A model generated the notes under the pieces. It was not told the origin of the DNA. It ran no database searches and saw only the letters and a program-made list of their open reading frames with translations. From Atopsyche davidsoni (taxonomy: Eukaryota; Arthropoda; Insecta; Trichoptera; Hydrobiosidae), in assembly GCA_022113835.1 (NCBI GenBank), contig JAILWY010000014.1, positions 2,976,001 through 3,040,000 of the forward strand: a stretch of 64,000 nucleotides of DNA, in the 5' to 3' direction. The position numbers and the translations under genes were made by a program. Shown here one piece after another: positions 56,401 to 64,000 of this stretch (positions are counted from its first letter, which is position 1; each line of letters begins with the position of its first letter).

Positions 56401-58275
56401 TTTTTATAAAAAAATATTTTAAACATAGAGAAAAGAGTAATTAAATAAATTTTGAGACTATAAATTTTAATCAATATTTTTGACAAGAGAGTACTTGGTG
56501 GAATTCCATTTTAATATTTTAAATAACATGAGTGATTTTTCCACGTGTCAATTTTTATTGGTGACCGGTTTCGCCAACCTTATCAAACTGAATTTGAGAA
56601 ACTATTATGAAATTATCTAATATTTTTTTAGGTGAAGTTGCACTGATTTTTTTAATTGAAGTTTTTAATGCACAAAAAAAATGTATCAGTGTATATATGT
56701 CCTATGTAATTATAATTATATTAGAATTTTAAGACTTTACGTTGCCTTTAAGTAACAGTAAATTTTAAAATATGTCTATGCACTATTTTAGCCTTGATCA
56801 GACGCCTTTCATTTTTTATAATAATAAAAAATAGTAGGTAGACAAAACAAGGTTTTTAATGAATTTATACAATGTAAAAAAATGAATCATCCAATCTCGA
56901 GGACCATTTACACTGGATGCTTAAAATATGCCAAGCATGGGGCATAGCATGGTGTAAATGCACCGTTACGAGCACTTAAAGAATAGACTCTTTCTATGTG
57001 GATACTTTCGATGTGAGTCGGACGGCTGGGCAGGGATCGTGACGGTATTTGTGTCGGGACGGTAGCTGCATTGCTGATGATGAGCATGGAGCATAAATCA
57101 AGGTAAATCCTGACGATGGTCAAAAAGCGTAGGGTACCCTTTTATGGCCATATTCTACATACTACAGCAGATTGTCCGAGGAAAATCGAAGAGAAAGGGG
57201 GAATCGGAAGGAGGAGACATACGTGGATGCGGAATTTACGCCAGTGGCTGAGAGTCGGGAGTGCGGCCGGATTCGATGAAATGGTCACCAACTTATTATG
57301 AGGAAAGGCGCTTGAGGATGTATTCAGTAAATACATGGGAATTTTTTATTAAATAGAAAAAAATATTAACCCAAGAAGTACTCATTAAATATGTAAAAAA
57401 AATACATCTTCACATTTTAGCATACAGATTTAAAAAAAAAATAGTATTGTTTACTAAAATAAACACGCAACAGAAAATTAATTAAGTATTAAGTATATTG
57501 CATTTTGTGGAATAATCAAAATAATGTCGAGTTTCTGTTTGCGAATATTATATAAATTAAAATGGCAGGTAATGTAAGTAAATGTAATGTATTTTCGTTA
57601 TCTGATATATACTATTAATCAATTTGAGGGATTTTCCTGAATGATAAGGTATAGACTTAAGTTATTATTTTGATAAGACTCGGTCGATATTACTTATCGC
57701 AGGATTTAATAAGACAGGGCACGCCTTATGCGATTTATCAAAAAATTATCGCAAATAGATTTATATTTATAAATTTCAAAGTGACGAAAAAAAAAAATTT
57801 TACCCACATTATTTGCGAAATTGATTTCACTAAAAATGTTTAAAAACATATGTACAAACAACAACAAATAATAATGCCATTCTTGTTGTAAAATACATCG
57901 ACAATTATTGTACAAATATCGAAGCTTTGAGATTATTCAAAATGTCAACAAAAAAAATCTGGCGAACTTTACAAAAAGCTCAACTTTGCCGCAAATGGTG
58001 AACTTTCATAAGGCGTCAGTAAGAGCGTCAAAAGTTTGCATTTCAAGCGGACTCAACTTTCGGTCCATCGCGATTATTTATATTTTCACCGTGTTGTTGT
58101 CCTCGACACGCCCCGGCTTCTCGCGCAAGGACTTCACGTGTCCTACCTGTTGACATCATTGCAAACAAAACAGTGACTTCATTTACCTCTGGTGCAAATT
58201 CTCGATGAACAATTCCGGGGTGAGATCGTCCAGAAGGACGAAGTCGGACACCCCGACCTCGGGCTGGGTGGCCAT
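29470..58275 (-). CDS. Myo31DF: Unconventional myosin class ID (Myosin 31DF / Myo1D)
   Basis: Sixteen exons in transcript order: 58187-58275, 37667-37847, 37418-37539, 36970-37189, 35354-35554, 34270-34660, 34019-34176, 33585-33706, 33296-33446, 32771-32917, 32363-32589, 31090-31239, 30740-30934, 30019-30313, 29759-29913 and 29470-29638. They sum to 2973 nt, giving 990 residues, close to the known length of the family. It is a short-tailed actin motor at membranes; in Drosophila it sets left-right asymmetry. The motor has the P-loop [11 protein letters not shown] (100-110), switch [10 protein letters not shown] (154-162) and switch II DIYGFE (372-377). IQ motifs follow ([13 protein letters not shown] and a second in the next exon). 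A basic TH1 tail contains [17 protein letters not shown]. There is no SH3 domain. The first exon is joined by phase and by family sequence (SDFVLLDDL before [20 protein letters not shown]). Confidence 0.95.
31686..32000 (-). mobile_element. piggyBac-like element fragment (Myo31DF intron)
   Basis: TTAA at 31686-31689 is followed directly by CACTAGAACGGGAAACG, the kind of end found in piggyBac-like elements with a TTAA target site. Inward on the - strand, 31783-31995 encodes the end of a protein with a cysteine cluster ([16 protein letters not shown]), reminiscent of the C-terminal cysteine-rich domain of piggyBac transposases. No DDD catalytic core and no second end were found, so this is one end of a truncated copy. 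The protein resemblance is weaker evidence than the TTAA plus CACTAG end. Confidence 0.5.
37221..37258. repeat. Near-perfect 38-bp palindrome (Myo31DF intron)
   Basis: Arm TACAATAAAATAAAACCA, then TT, then its exact reverse complement (18-bp arms). A short direct repeat TAGTCATGGT flanks the area at about 37211 and 37302. It may be the remains of a small inverted-repeat element. Confidence 0.85.
40118..40137. repeat. Interstitial telomere-type repeat, four AACCT units
   Basis: Four perfect AACCT units, a rotation of the insect telomeric TTAGG complement. Three units occur again at 61933-61947. Arrays this short are common inside insect chromosomes and do not imply a telomere. Confidence 0.7.
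43013..43536 (-). mobile_element. LINE-tail-like dispersed repeat, copy 2, between 50-bp direct repeats
   Basis: Reversed relative to the copies at 6.76 and 46.65 kb, with matching blocks at about 43090-43200. Segments of about 50 bp containing ATGACAGGTGT and GATTTC(C/T)(G/A)TAAGT lie on both sides (about 43013-43065 and 43485-43536), about 80% identical. These could be a long target-site duplication or two copies of a separate repeat. Confidence 0.5.
43708..43850 (+). repeat. G-rich minisatellite, 9-bp unit GGGGGGCCA
   Basis: About eight units of GGGGGGCCA are followed by two copies of a longer unit with GGGCGTGCTGGGG. The runs of four to seven G make it a candidate G-quadruplex former on the + strand. 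Because the unit is nine bases, every frame is open and gives Gly-Ala-Arg or collagen-like Gly-Pro-Pro ORFs. These are artefacts and not genes. Confidence 0.9.
44975..45340 (+). repeat. Local direct duplication, about 110-bp unit
   Basis: Two copies (about 44984-45098 and 45226-45337) share GCTGCAGGC, ACTTGACCCATT, CATTATCAGAGGCGATG, AAGCCACAACAATCG and AATGAGTCAGATTG, separated by about 130 bp of AT-rich DNA. A weaker third match may start near 44870. One open frame spans both copies but has no recognisable domain. Confidence 0.75.
46640..46795 (+). mobile_element. LINE-tail-like dispersed repeat, copy 3 (Myo31DF intron 1)
   Basis: The block order is the same as at 6.76 kb: CCCGGAGACTCACTATACTA, CCCCCTTAGAAAACCACA, CAGCATGAGTATATA, GCTCAGTGAAATGTTCGCCA and then ACTTGATTAAGAA. 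An A-run follows at 46795-46810, as expected for a retrotransposed 3' end. Confidence 0.55.
50946..50988. repeat. 16-bp inverted repeat around an A-run
   Basis: ATTTATTTTCTAAAAA, an A-rich loop of about 10 bases, and then TTTTTAGAAAATAAAT. The arms are perfect. It is probably a simple hairpin or the remains of a miniature element. Confidence 0.8.
51085..51215 (+). repeat. Dispersed repeat with a partner at 56.47 kb, copy 1
   Basis: Shares CAATATTTTTGACA, GAGAGTACTTGGTGGAATTC, CATTTTAATATTTT, CATGAGTGATTTT and GTGACCGGTTTCG with 56470-56590. It lies within Myo31DF intron 1. No coding content was recognised, and the family is unknown. Confidence 0.7.
52735..52800 (-). repeat. SINE-like repeat with tRNA-type A-box, copy 1
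   Basis: On the - strand it reads TACCGCCTCGTGGTTTGATG, then GTTAGTGTGCTTGCTTGCC. This resembles the 5' half of a tRNA (A-box like TGGTTNAATGGTTAG). The partner at 60.47 kb has the same orientation. No B-box was found, so a tRNA-derived SINE head is only an inference. Confidence 0.45.
55655..55835 (+). mobile_element. RTE-like LINE 3' end fragment
   Basis: The translation reads [20 protein letters not shown] before stops, matching the order seen at 57.12 kb and the C-terminal end of many insect RTE-clade retrotransposon ORFs (KKRK-x-x-FGHI). It ends with TTCGATGAAATGGTCAACAA. It is degenerate and 5'-truncated. Confidence 0.55.
56258..56370 (+). repeat. LTR-like dispersed repeat, copy 3
   Basis: Contains CACACCTTGTAAGCCTCACT, ACCTGCGCGCAGGGT, GGGATAGCACA, GTATTGTAGGC and AATAAACCAAAATAAAATAA. 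It is the best match to the copies at 4.7 and 26.46 kb. The AATAAA near the end would fit an LTR poly(A) signal. Confidence 0.5.
56470..56590 (+). repeat. Dispersed repeat with a partner at 51.09 kb, copy 2
   Basis: Nearly identical to 51085-51215 over about 115 bp, with small deletions after CATTTTAATATTTT. It ends near GTGACCGGTTTCGCCAACC. Confidence 0.7.
56920..57325 (+). mobile_element. RTE-like LINE 3' end, longest copy
   Basis: From 57116 an open frame of 61 residues reads [16 protein letters not shown], then [30 protein letters not shown] and FDEMVTNLL, then TGA. The order [23 protein letters not shown] is typical of the C-terminus of insect RTE-clade ORFs. The DNA upstream to about 56920 probably belongs to the same copy. 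The reverse transcriptase core is missing. Confidence 0.6.
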
Positions 58276-59137
58276 CGTGTCGTATTATTATCGGAGCACA
58301 ATCACTGAGCACACACTCGGGGCAAGTATCCACACGCGTTTGACATGTCAGAAATCACCGAAGCCGCGGCTGAAGCACCCGACTGCGAGCGACGCGATAA
58401 CCGCCGCGTGAGTCAACGGCTCGCCGGCTAGAATACCAGTGTGTCATTTCATGGGCGGTGTTGCCAGTGCGCAAAATACGAGCGGCGTCGGGAATTTTGT
58501 TCGCAAAAATATATAGTGGTATTACTACACTAAAATATTTTTAAGCATTATTATTTTTGATATTTAACTTTTTTTTTTTTAAATTTTGCGATTAAAAATA
58601 AAATAATATTTTTATTATAAAATATATATTATTTAAAAAATATATTATTATACAATAAAACTTAACGTTAGAATGCAATTTGAAATTATTATGCATGCAA
58701 AATTCTCATGCCATATATATATATTTTAAAAACATAAAATACCCAGTAGTGCTAATGTTTATAAAAAAAGAAAAAAATAACAAAACAATAGCACAAGAGT
58801 GACCAACGAGTCGATCGCTTGCAATATCTTAAACATAATAAATATAGCACTAATTTAGAATATATTTATACTTGTTTCGGATGTATCGAAATTCTCCTAG
58901 ACTGTTGATTAATTTTGCTTGAACATATATTTTTCTTATCCACCCATAGCTCGCGAGAGTGCACATCGTACTGCAGCACTGTATTGACATAGTATGCATT
59001 TCACACCTCCCTTTCCACCCCTATGACAACAAGTCAATCGGGACACATTTAAAGATGGAATTGGCCACCCCTGCTATAGCACAATATTAAGTATTTTAGA
59101 TTATTGAATTTACAATGAATATAATTTCTTCATATCT
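58276..59137. other. Myo31DF promoter region and 3' flank of the IgSF gene
   Basis: Only 862 bp separate the two head-to-tail - strand genes. The part next to the myosin start (58276-58500) is GC- and CpG-rich. An arthropod-type initiator TCAGT lies on the - strand at 58304-58308, about 30 bp from the ATG. The rest is AT-rich and should hold the IgSF 3' UTR. Confidence 0.4.
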
Positions 59138-62100
59138 TCATATCTCGGCGGTAGTCGGGAACAGGTGGTCCAAGTACTTGGGGTTGTCATACGACTGCAG
59201 ACTCTTGGGGCGGGTGCGGCGGCCGCTGGAGCGGGCCGAGCTCCTGGTGGAGCGCCGCACCTTCGCGTGGGAGGGGCCCGGAGGTGGTGGCGGCTGCCCC
59301 AGCGGCCTGGACACGGTGACCCTCGTGGGCGGAGCGCCCGCGCGGGATATGCGCAGGTCGTATTGCACGTGCGGGTCCAGCACCGAGTACACGTGGTCTT
59401 TCTCCGTCTCCACTGTGTCCTGCAAAGGTGACACCTTCGGTGTTACGTTTGCAGTGATTTTGTACTTGTAAGTGGTTATGTTAATATAGGGTTCGGCAGG
59501 GATGTATAGATGATTTGAAATAACACAGCAGATACCCCCACTCTTTATCCACAAAGGTTATCCCCACTTCGCGTGGCGCCCCGTTCAAATCATCCATACC
59601 TTCCTGTCTAACCCTGTACTTATTTGTTAGAATTAAAAAGACGCTAAACAACACTATACCTAGAATTCTTATTGATTATTTAATGAATTTGAATTATTTA
59701 ATACTTTATAATAATCATAAGTTTATACACTTACCTTGTTTAAAGTCAAGTATTTTACCATCACCCATATTTTTTCTTAGTCTACATGCATTGTTAATAT
59801 TTCTAGAAGAAACCATAACCATTTACAAATGCATCATTGCCAAATTGTAAAAAAAAAAAAGAATAAAAAAATAATTTAAAAATATTTATTTATTTATAAT
59901 TTATACCTGCTGTACATGAAAATGGACAGAATATAAATTTTTCGATGGAAAAAAATAATCACAATGTGAAACCGAATTAAATAAACTTTTTTTTTCAGGT
60001 AAGCTAAAAAGTCTGGTGGTTTGGTTAGGCAAGGTGAGGTTAGGTTACGGGTGCTGGAAGAGTGGCACACACGTCACACGTCACACTGCACACGTGTCAC
60101 ACGGTGGTGGGCGGCTGCAGCACCAGGGCGGCGCGGCGCACCTTCAGGGCGTCCGGGGAGTACACGCGGGCCGCCGAGTACACGGCGTCCGCGGGCAGGC
60201 CCTCTTCCTTGTCGCTGGAACCAGAACAAGGCAGTCGCATCACCTCCAAAGCAGCCTGCACACGTTGCAACACCACTGACAGATATCGCATATGATTCGT
60301 CAACAGCTCGTACCGAATAAGCTTTCACGGGACTGTGTCCCCACAACTTATGCGAAAAGATCACAGATTCAATGGACAATACAAACTAGACAGGTAGACC
60401 TTCCATACGGACACCTGCGATTTTTATTTTATTTTTAACGCAGTTAAAAATTAGCTAAGGGATTATTTTACTTACGTACACTGATAATAGTCGGCAAGCA
60501 AACATGCTAACCATTGAACCAAGAGGCGGTACTGAATGATGTTTTCTCAAGTGACGAACCACTTGACCTATAACTAGATAACTAGCTAATAGCATCTTTT
60601 TTGTCTTGTGTATATATATATATATGTATATAATATTTAGAGTTTTTTGGCGCACTACACATGTAGCAACACATCCGACAAACCGACCAACATATTGTAT
60701 GGGCCATCTTTTGCGATATTTCGTAAAAATAGCCGATAGCACGTCACATTATCCAATTTGTCGTTTGGTTGTTAGTTGTATTGCTCATTGCCAGTTACTG
60801 GTCGATTATCGTAGAAATCGTCAGTAGAATTATCAAAAAGGCAGTAAAAATAAATTGAGCTTCTTACCTGTTCAATTCATTAGCACTGTAGTCGTTTTTG
60901 ACTGAAAAAAATAATAAGACAATAAGTAAATACAATTCCGATAATAAGACAAATTTGTTTTTGGATAATCAATAAAATAAATTGAGTTTCACATACTATT
61001 TGAACTTCTGCAGCGCCTCACTATGCAGAATATGATCAGTAGCATGACAATTACTACAACAGCAGCACCTGCCAGAGGTCCCAAAGCAGCATTTTCTGTA
61101 AAAAAAAAAACATATTTATATATCCAATAAACCCAATAATACATACACTTTTTTTTTTTTTTGAAAATGCCTAAGCCTTTAGGTATGATTTTATAATAAT
61201 TGAAAATTTAAAAAAAGATTTCTGAATTGGACAGCACAAAGGTCTTTATATAAAAATATTTTTGAAGATTTATTTTCAATTTTTGTTTTATTCAATAAAT
61301 AATGTGGAGACCAAAAAGTCATCGGTTCAATTATAAATGACAAACTTATCGTATGGAAAAACGGTAACTCTTTCCGAGATGCATTGCGAAAAGAGAGAGG
61401 GATGCATGTAAGTTTTTTAAAAACTGCCACACGGAAGAGATGTGTTGATTTCATTCCACGTGTTCCTGGTGCCACGTGTTCCTGGTGCCACGTGTTCCTG
61501 GTGCCACGTGTTCCTGGTGCCACGTGTTCCTGGTGCCACGTGTTCCTGGTGCCACGTGTTCCTGGTGCCACGTGTTCCTGGTGCCACGTGGGCGTCGCCC
61601 CGTGCACTCACCGTGAAGCACGAGGTGCGCCGCGTGGGCGGTGGCTCCTCTCTCGTTCTCCACCCTCAGCAAGTAGGTGCGCGCGTCCTGGCGCGTCGTG
61701 GCCTTCACGTGCAGCGTGTACAGGTAGCACGCGCCCTGTCGCACGGCCTCCGCTGAGCGGTAACGCCCTGAAAATGAAAAAAGAGGTCAAGCCTGCTTGC
61801 TAGCATGCAGTATCAAAAATAACACCGAAAACCACAGTCGATCTCATCAATGGATTTCTTCGAAAAAAAAAAAAAAAATGAGTGAATAGACAGTCTGATG
61901 CTGATCTGATCTGATTACACAATACATGAAACAACCTAACCTAACCTTTTTTTTTTTTCTTTTTTTTTTTCTTACTTAACCTAACCTAATTTCAAAACAC
62001 TCTATTCACTCTATGTTCTCGTTCGTCAATATCCGAAAACCTTTTCTTTTTTTTCGGGTAAATATTCACCCCAGAATATTTTAATATGCACGATTTTTTT

Positions 62101-64000
62101 ATGCTTGCTCTTCTTTCTTTAAATTGGCACTTAAAAAAAATTGTCCAGGTTTAAACGAATGAATATCATATTACCTCGAGGGGTCAAATTGACCTTGGAA
62201 TAGGTATACATGTGATGTCGGTTTGAAAATTTGTTGAGGGGCGTAATATTTGTTTTATGATGGGTGAAGTTTTGAGGTAGACGAGCTTGCTGACCTATCT
62301 GGGCAGGGATGCTGAGCGTCAGACTGCCCCAGTGCCAGGCAGCGCGCCGCGGGGGAGGCTCTGCGCACACGAGGGCTGCCACTCGGGCGTCCGCCCCCAG
62401 CCGGGCCTCGGCGGCATTTCCAGCTATGCCAGGCTCCCCGACTGGAGGACCAACCTGGAAGAAGTAATCCGGCCAATAGAGTCCTCTGATGCGTTATCTA
62501 CTCAGGCACAACCAAATAAAATAAAGGGACGCTATTCATTCATAACGGATACATCCCACCAGAGAGGCACAAGCCTCTCCAGGTCATCCAAAACAAGATA
62601 CTACGCTGGGCACTCAATGCCCCGTGGTTCGTCCAAAATGCGCAACTCCACAGAGATACAAAAACGAAGAAGATCCACGTGCTCATCATTGACCTCGCCC
62701 ACTCCTTCCAAATATTTACATCTTTAGTCCCAAACCCATCGATCAGTTCCCTCCTCGAGTATAACCTCGAGGACTGCCTCTTCAAAAAAAGGCCAAAAGC
62801 CATTCCCCCACCCTTCTCCTTCCCACCCAAACCAAATAACCCCACTGTGACGCACGCCACCGAGCAAGTCTGAAGGCGTTAAAGGAGAACTACACACTTC
62901 TCCTGTTAGGACGCTATTTTATAAAGTTATGAGACGTAGTTGCGGAGGCCGGTTCAAGAGACAGGACCCTGGATATTGAAGAGTAAGAGTAAAGACCCAC
63001 CACAGCCAGTGTGACCGGATCAGTAGCATGCCATCGCTCGCGACCAGCGATGGTGTTGGTGGCTGTGCAGCGGTATGCGCCCTGCTGGCGATATGTCACG
63101 TTGGGGAGAACCAGGGCAGCGTCGCGTCCAACGGGCATTCCTCCTTCAGCGTCTGTTGCTTCCAGCGGCCTTGAAACAATAATGATTATTTTCTCTAAAG
63201 ATGTATGTAAATAGTAAAATGTGCTAGTAAATAATTATGTACATACGAGTGTGTCCACAGGTACCGCGGGGGAGGATTTCCTTCAGCTCGACACTCCAGC
63301 TGCACCCTCGCCCCCAGGGCGGCCTGCACTGCCGGCTCCGGCCCAACCCATAATACACGGGCTGGGTCTGAAAAGAAATATACATTAAAGTGTATAATAG
63401 TCATTAATATCAATTTTTATATATATACACCCCAGGCGAGCTAGACAATGCCATACCATTATTGCCTATATCAGATAGAGATTTTTTAAGGGTGTTCATT
63501 GCCCTTGAATCTGATATATATTATTTTATCCGTATTTGATCCGAAAATGATACTTATTACCTTAGCGAAAACCAACTTGGACTGATACATATAAGGTTCT
63601 ATCATAAAATAAGCTACTCACATTTTACATCGATTTCAATGCTGACAGGATCTGATTCTCCCATTGAGTTTTTAGCCTGGCAGATGTAGTTACCTGCAAC
63701 CAAACAAATCAATAAATATTTAAATAAAAAAATGATTTCTCCATGTTGAAATTATAGCAATTATATGGTCAGATAAGTAAAGGATGAAGGGTCGAAAAAT
63801 ACGTAAAATATCTAAGATACTGTACCGGAGTGGTTCCTCATGACCGGTGCCAGCAGCAGCGTGTCCGGCGGAGAAGTGGGTGGCAGGGTCTTGGGGGCGG
63901 CGCGCTCCCACCAGGACGTTGGGGGAGGGTTCCCCTCGCCTCTGCACCTCAAGGCCAGCGCCGCGCCGCCCTCCTCCAGGGACGTGATGTCCTCCGCGCC
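59138..64000 (-). CDS. Immunoglobulin-superfamily transmembrane adhesion protein, C-terminal part
   Basis: Ten exons in transcript order: 63826-64000 (continues past the edge), 63622-63693, 63247-63367, 63001-63169, 62295-62454, 61612-61767, 60997-61095, 60868-60901, 60103-60214 and 59138-59419. They encode 459 visible residues with every phase consistent. Three Ig-type units are seen: LRCRGEGNPPP to NYICQAKNSMGES, LECRAEGNPPPRYLW to GAYRCTATNT, and ALVCAEPPPRRAAWHWGS to TYLLRVENERGATAHA. One membrane helix follows (PLAGAAVVVIVMLLIIFCIV) with the stop-transfer RRCR. The cytoplasmic tail has several tyrosines (NDYSANEL, DHVYSVLDPH, YDNPKYLDHLFPTTAEI) and a Pro-rich piece, suggesting signalling contacts. 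It should act at the cell surface in recognition or adhesion. Nephrin/SYG-2, sidestep or neuromusculin-like families are possible; I cannot choose. Confidence 0.88.
60470..60545 (-). repeat. SINE-like repeat with tRNA-type A-box, copy 2 (IgSF intron)
   Basis: On the - strand it reads TACCGCCTCTTGGTTCAATG, then GTTAGCATGTTTGCTTGCC. TGGTTCAATGG fits a tRNA A-box better than copy 1 does. Flanking bases also match the copy at 52.74 kb. Confidence 0.45.
61456..61590. repeat. 16-bp E-box minisatellite next to a splice donor
   Basis: Eight identical units of CCACGTGTTCCTGGTG (61456-61583) plus a partial ninth that keeps CCACGTG. Each unit holds one palindromic CACGTG E-box, giving nine spaced 16 bp apart. 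It lies in the IgSF intron, starting 22 bp after the donor of exon 61612-61767. The identity of the units implies recent expansion. Long ORFs across it (repeats such as HVAPGTRGTRNTW) are artefacts. Confidence 0.95.
62525..62890 (+). mobile_element. Jockey-type LINE 3' fragment (IgSF intron, antisense)
   Basis: One open frame runs through PLQVIQNKILRWALNAPWFV, QNAQLHRDTKTKKIHV and LLEYNLEDCLF to a Pro-rich end and TGA near 62874. LQVIQNKxLRxALNAPW-V is the hallmark of the region after the reverse transcriptase of Jockey-clade elements. The copy is 5'-truncated and occupies most of the 546-bp intron between exons 63001-63169 and 62295-62454. It reads opposite to the host gene. Confidence 0.75.

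Larger units (their letters stand above)
37848..58186 (-). other. Myo31DF intron 1 (20.3 kb)
   Basis: This interval separates the first coding exon (29 codons plus two bases) from the rest of the myosin gene. No nested host gene could be supported. It contains LINE-tail repeats at 43.1, 46.7, 55.7 and 57.2 kb, an LTR-like block at 56.3 kb, a SINE-like copy at 52.75 kb, a local duplication at 45 kb, a G-rich minisatellite at 43.7 kb, a (GAT)8 run at 44726-44750, four telomere-type AACCT units at 40118-40137, and two palindromic TGACGTCA sites (40468-40475 and 46387-46394). Stretches not listed separately appear to be plain AT-rich intron. Confidence 0.85.

Noticed and set aside
59138..59554. 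Extension of the IgSF last exon upstream into an N-terminal methionine at 59554
   Set aside because: The upstream part is intron. The acceptor at 59420-59421 and the phase from exon 60103-60214 define the exon.
61191..61803. Long ORFs with repeats such as HVAPGTRGTRNTW or VPGATCSWCHVFL
   Set aside because: These are translations of the 16-bp E-box repeat in an intron; the real exon here is 61612-61767 in a different context.

Overview
This is a window of insect nuclear DNA, most likely from a lepidopteran. Six conserved animal genes are broken by GT-AG introns. The exons are GC-rich and the introns AT-rich, and the introns carry remnants of typical insect transposons. The lepidopteran assignment is an inference from overall character and has not been tested by database search. 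No bacterial, plasmid or phage features were seen. No tRNA or rRNA genes and no CRISPR arrays were found.

Layout from left to right. (1) 123-1189, + strand: the last four exons of Ubr3, an E3 ubiquitin ligase. (2) 1190-4550: Ubr3 3' region and intergenic DNA, with a doubled, dead mariner-type transposase fragment. (3) 4551-10009, + strand: a complete ten-exon XPR1 phosphate exporter of 618 residues. (4) 10785-11012, - strand: a possible 75-residue single-exon gene, tail-to-tail with XPR1. (5) 16079-18861, - strand: a five-exon FoxJ2/3-type forkhead factor of 354 residues. (6) 23570-25779, - strand: a six-exon alpha-tubulin N-acetyltransferase of 240 residues. (7) 26400-27180: an LTR-retrotransposon remnant. 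(8) 29470-58275, - strand: a sixteen-exon class ID unconventional myosin (Myo31DF type) of 990 residues. Its first coding exon lies 20.3 kb upstream of the second, so the whole 38-58 kb stretch is one intron. (9) 59138-64000, - strand: the last ten exons of an immunoglobulin-superfamily transmembrane protein that runs off the right edge.

All exon joins were made by hand from splice signals and reading phase. Each complete gene sums to a whole number of codons with no internal stop, which supports the models strongly. The genes form no operon or shared pathway. ATAT1 (microtubule acetylation), Myo31DF (actin motor at membranes) and the adhesion receptor all concern cytoskeleton or cell surface, but their adjacency is probably chance.

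The repeat content is the less ordinary part. It includes a piggyBac-like end with an intact TTAA, Jockey-type and RTE-type LINE 3' ends, three copies of an LTR-like tail, a pair of tRNA-headed SINE-like copies, a near-perfect 16-bp minisatellite with nine CACGTG E-boxes 22 bp past a splice donor, a G-rich 9-bp minisatellite and several long perfect palindromes. I found no convincing previously undescribed biological system. The E-box array, the unrecognised 75-residue ORF and the shared-stop transposase duplication are the best leads.
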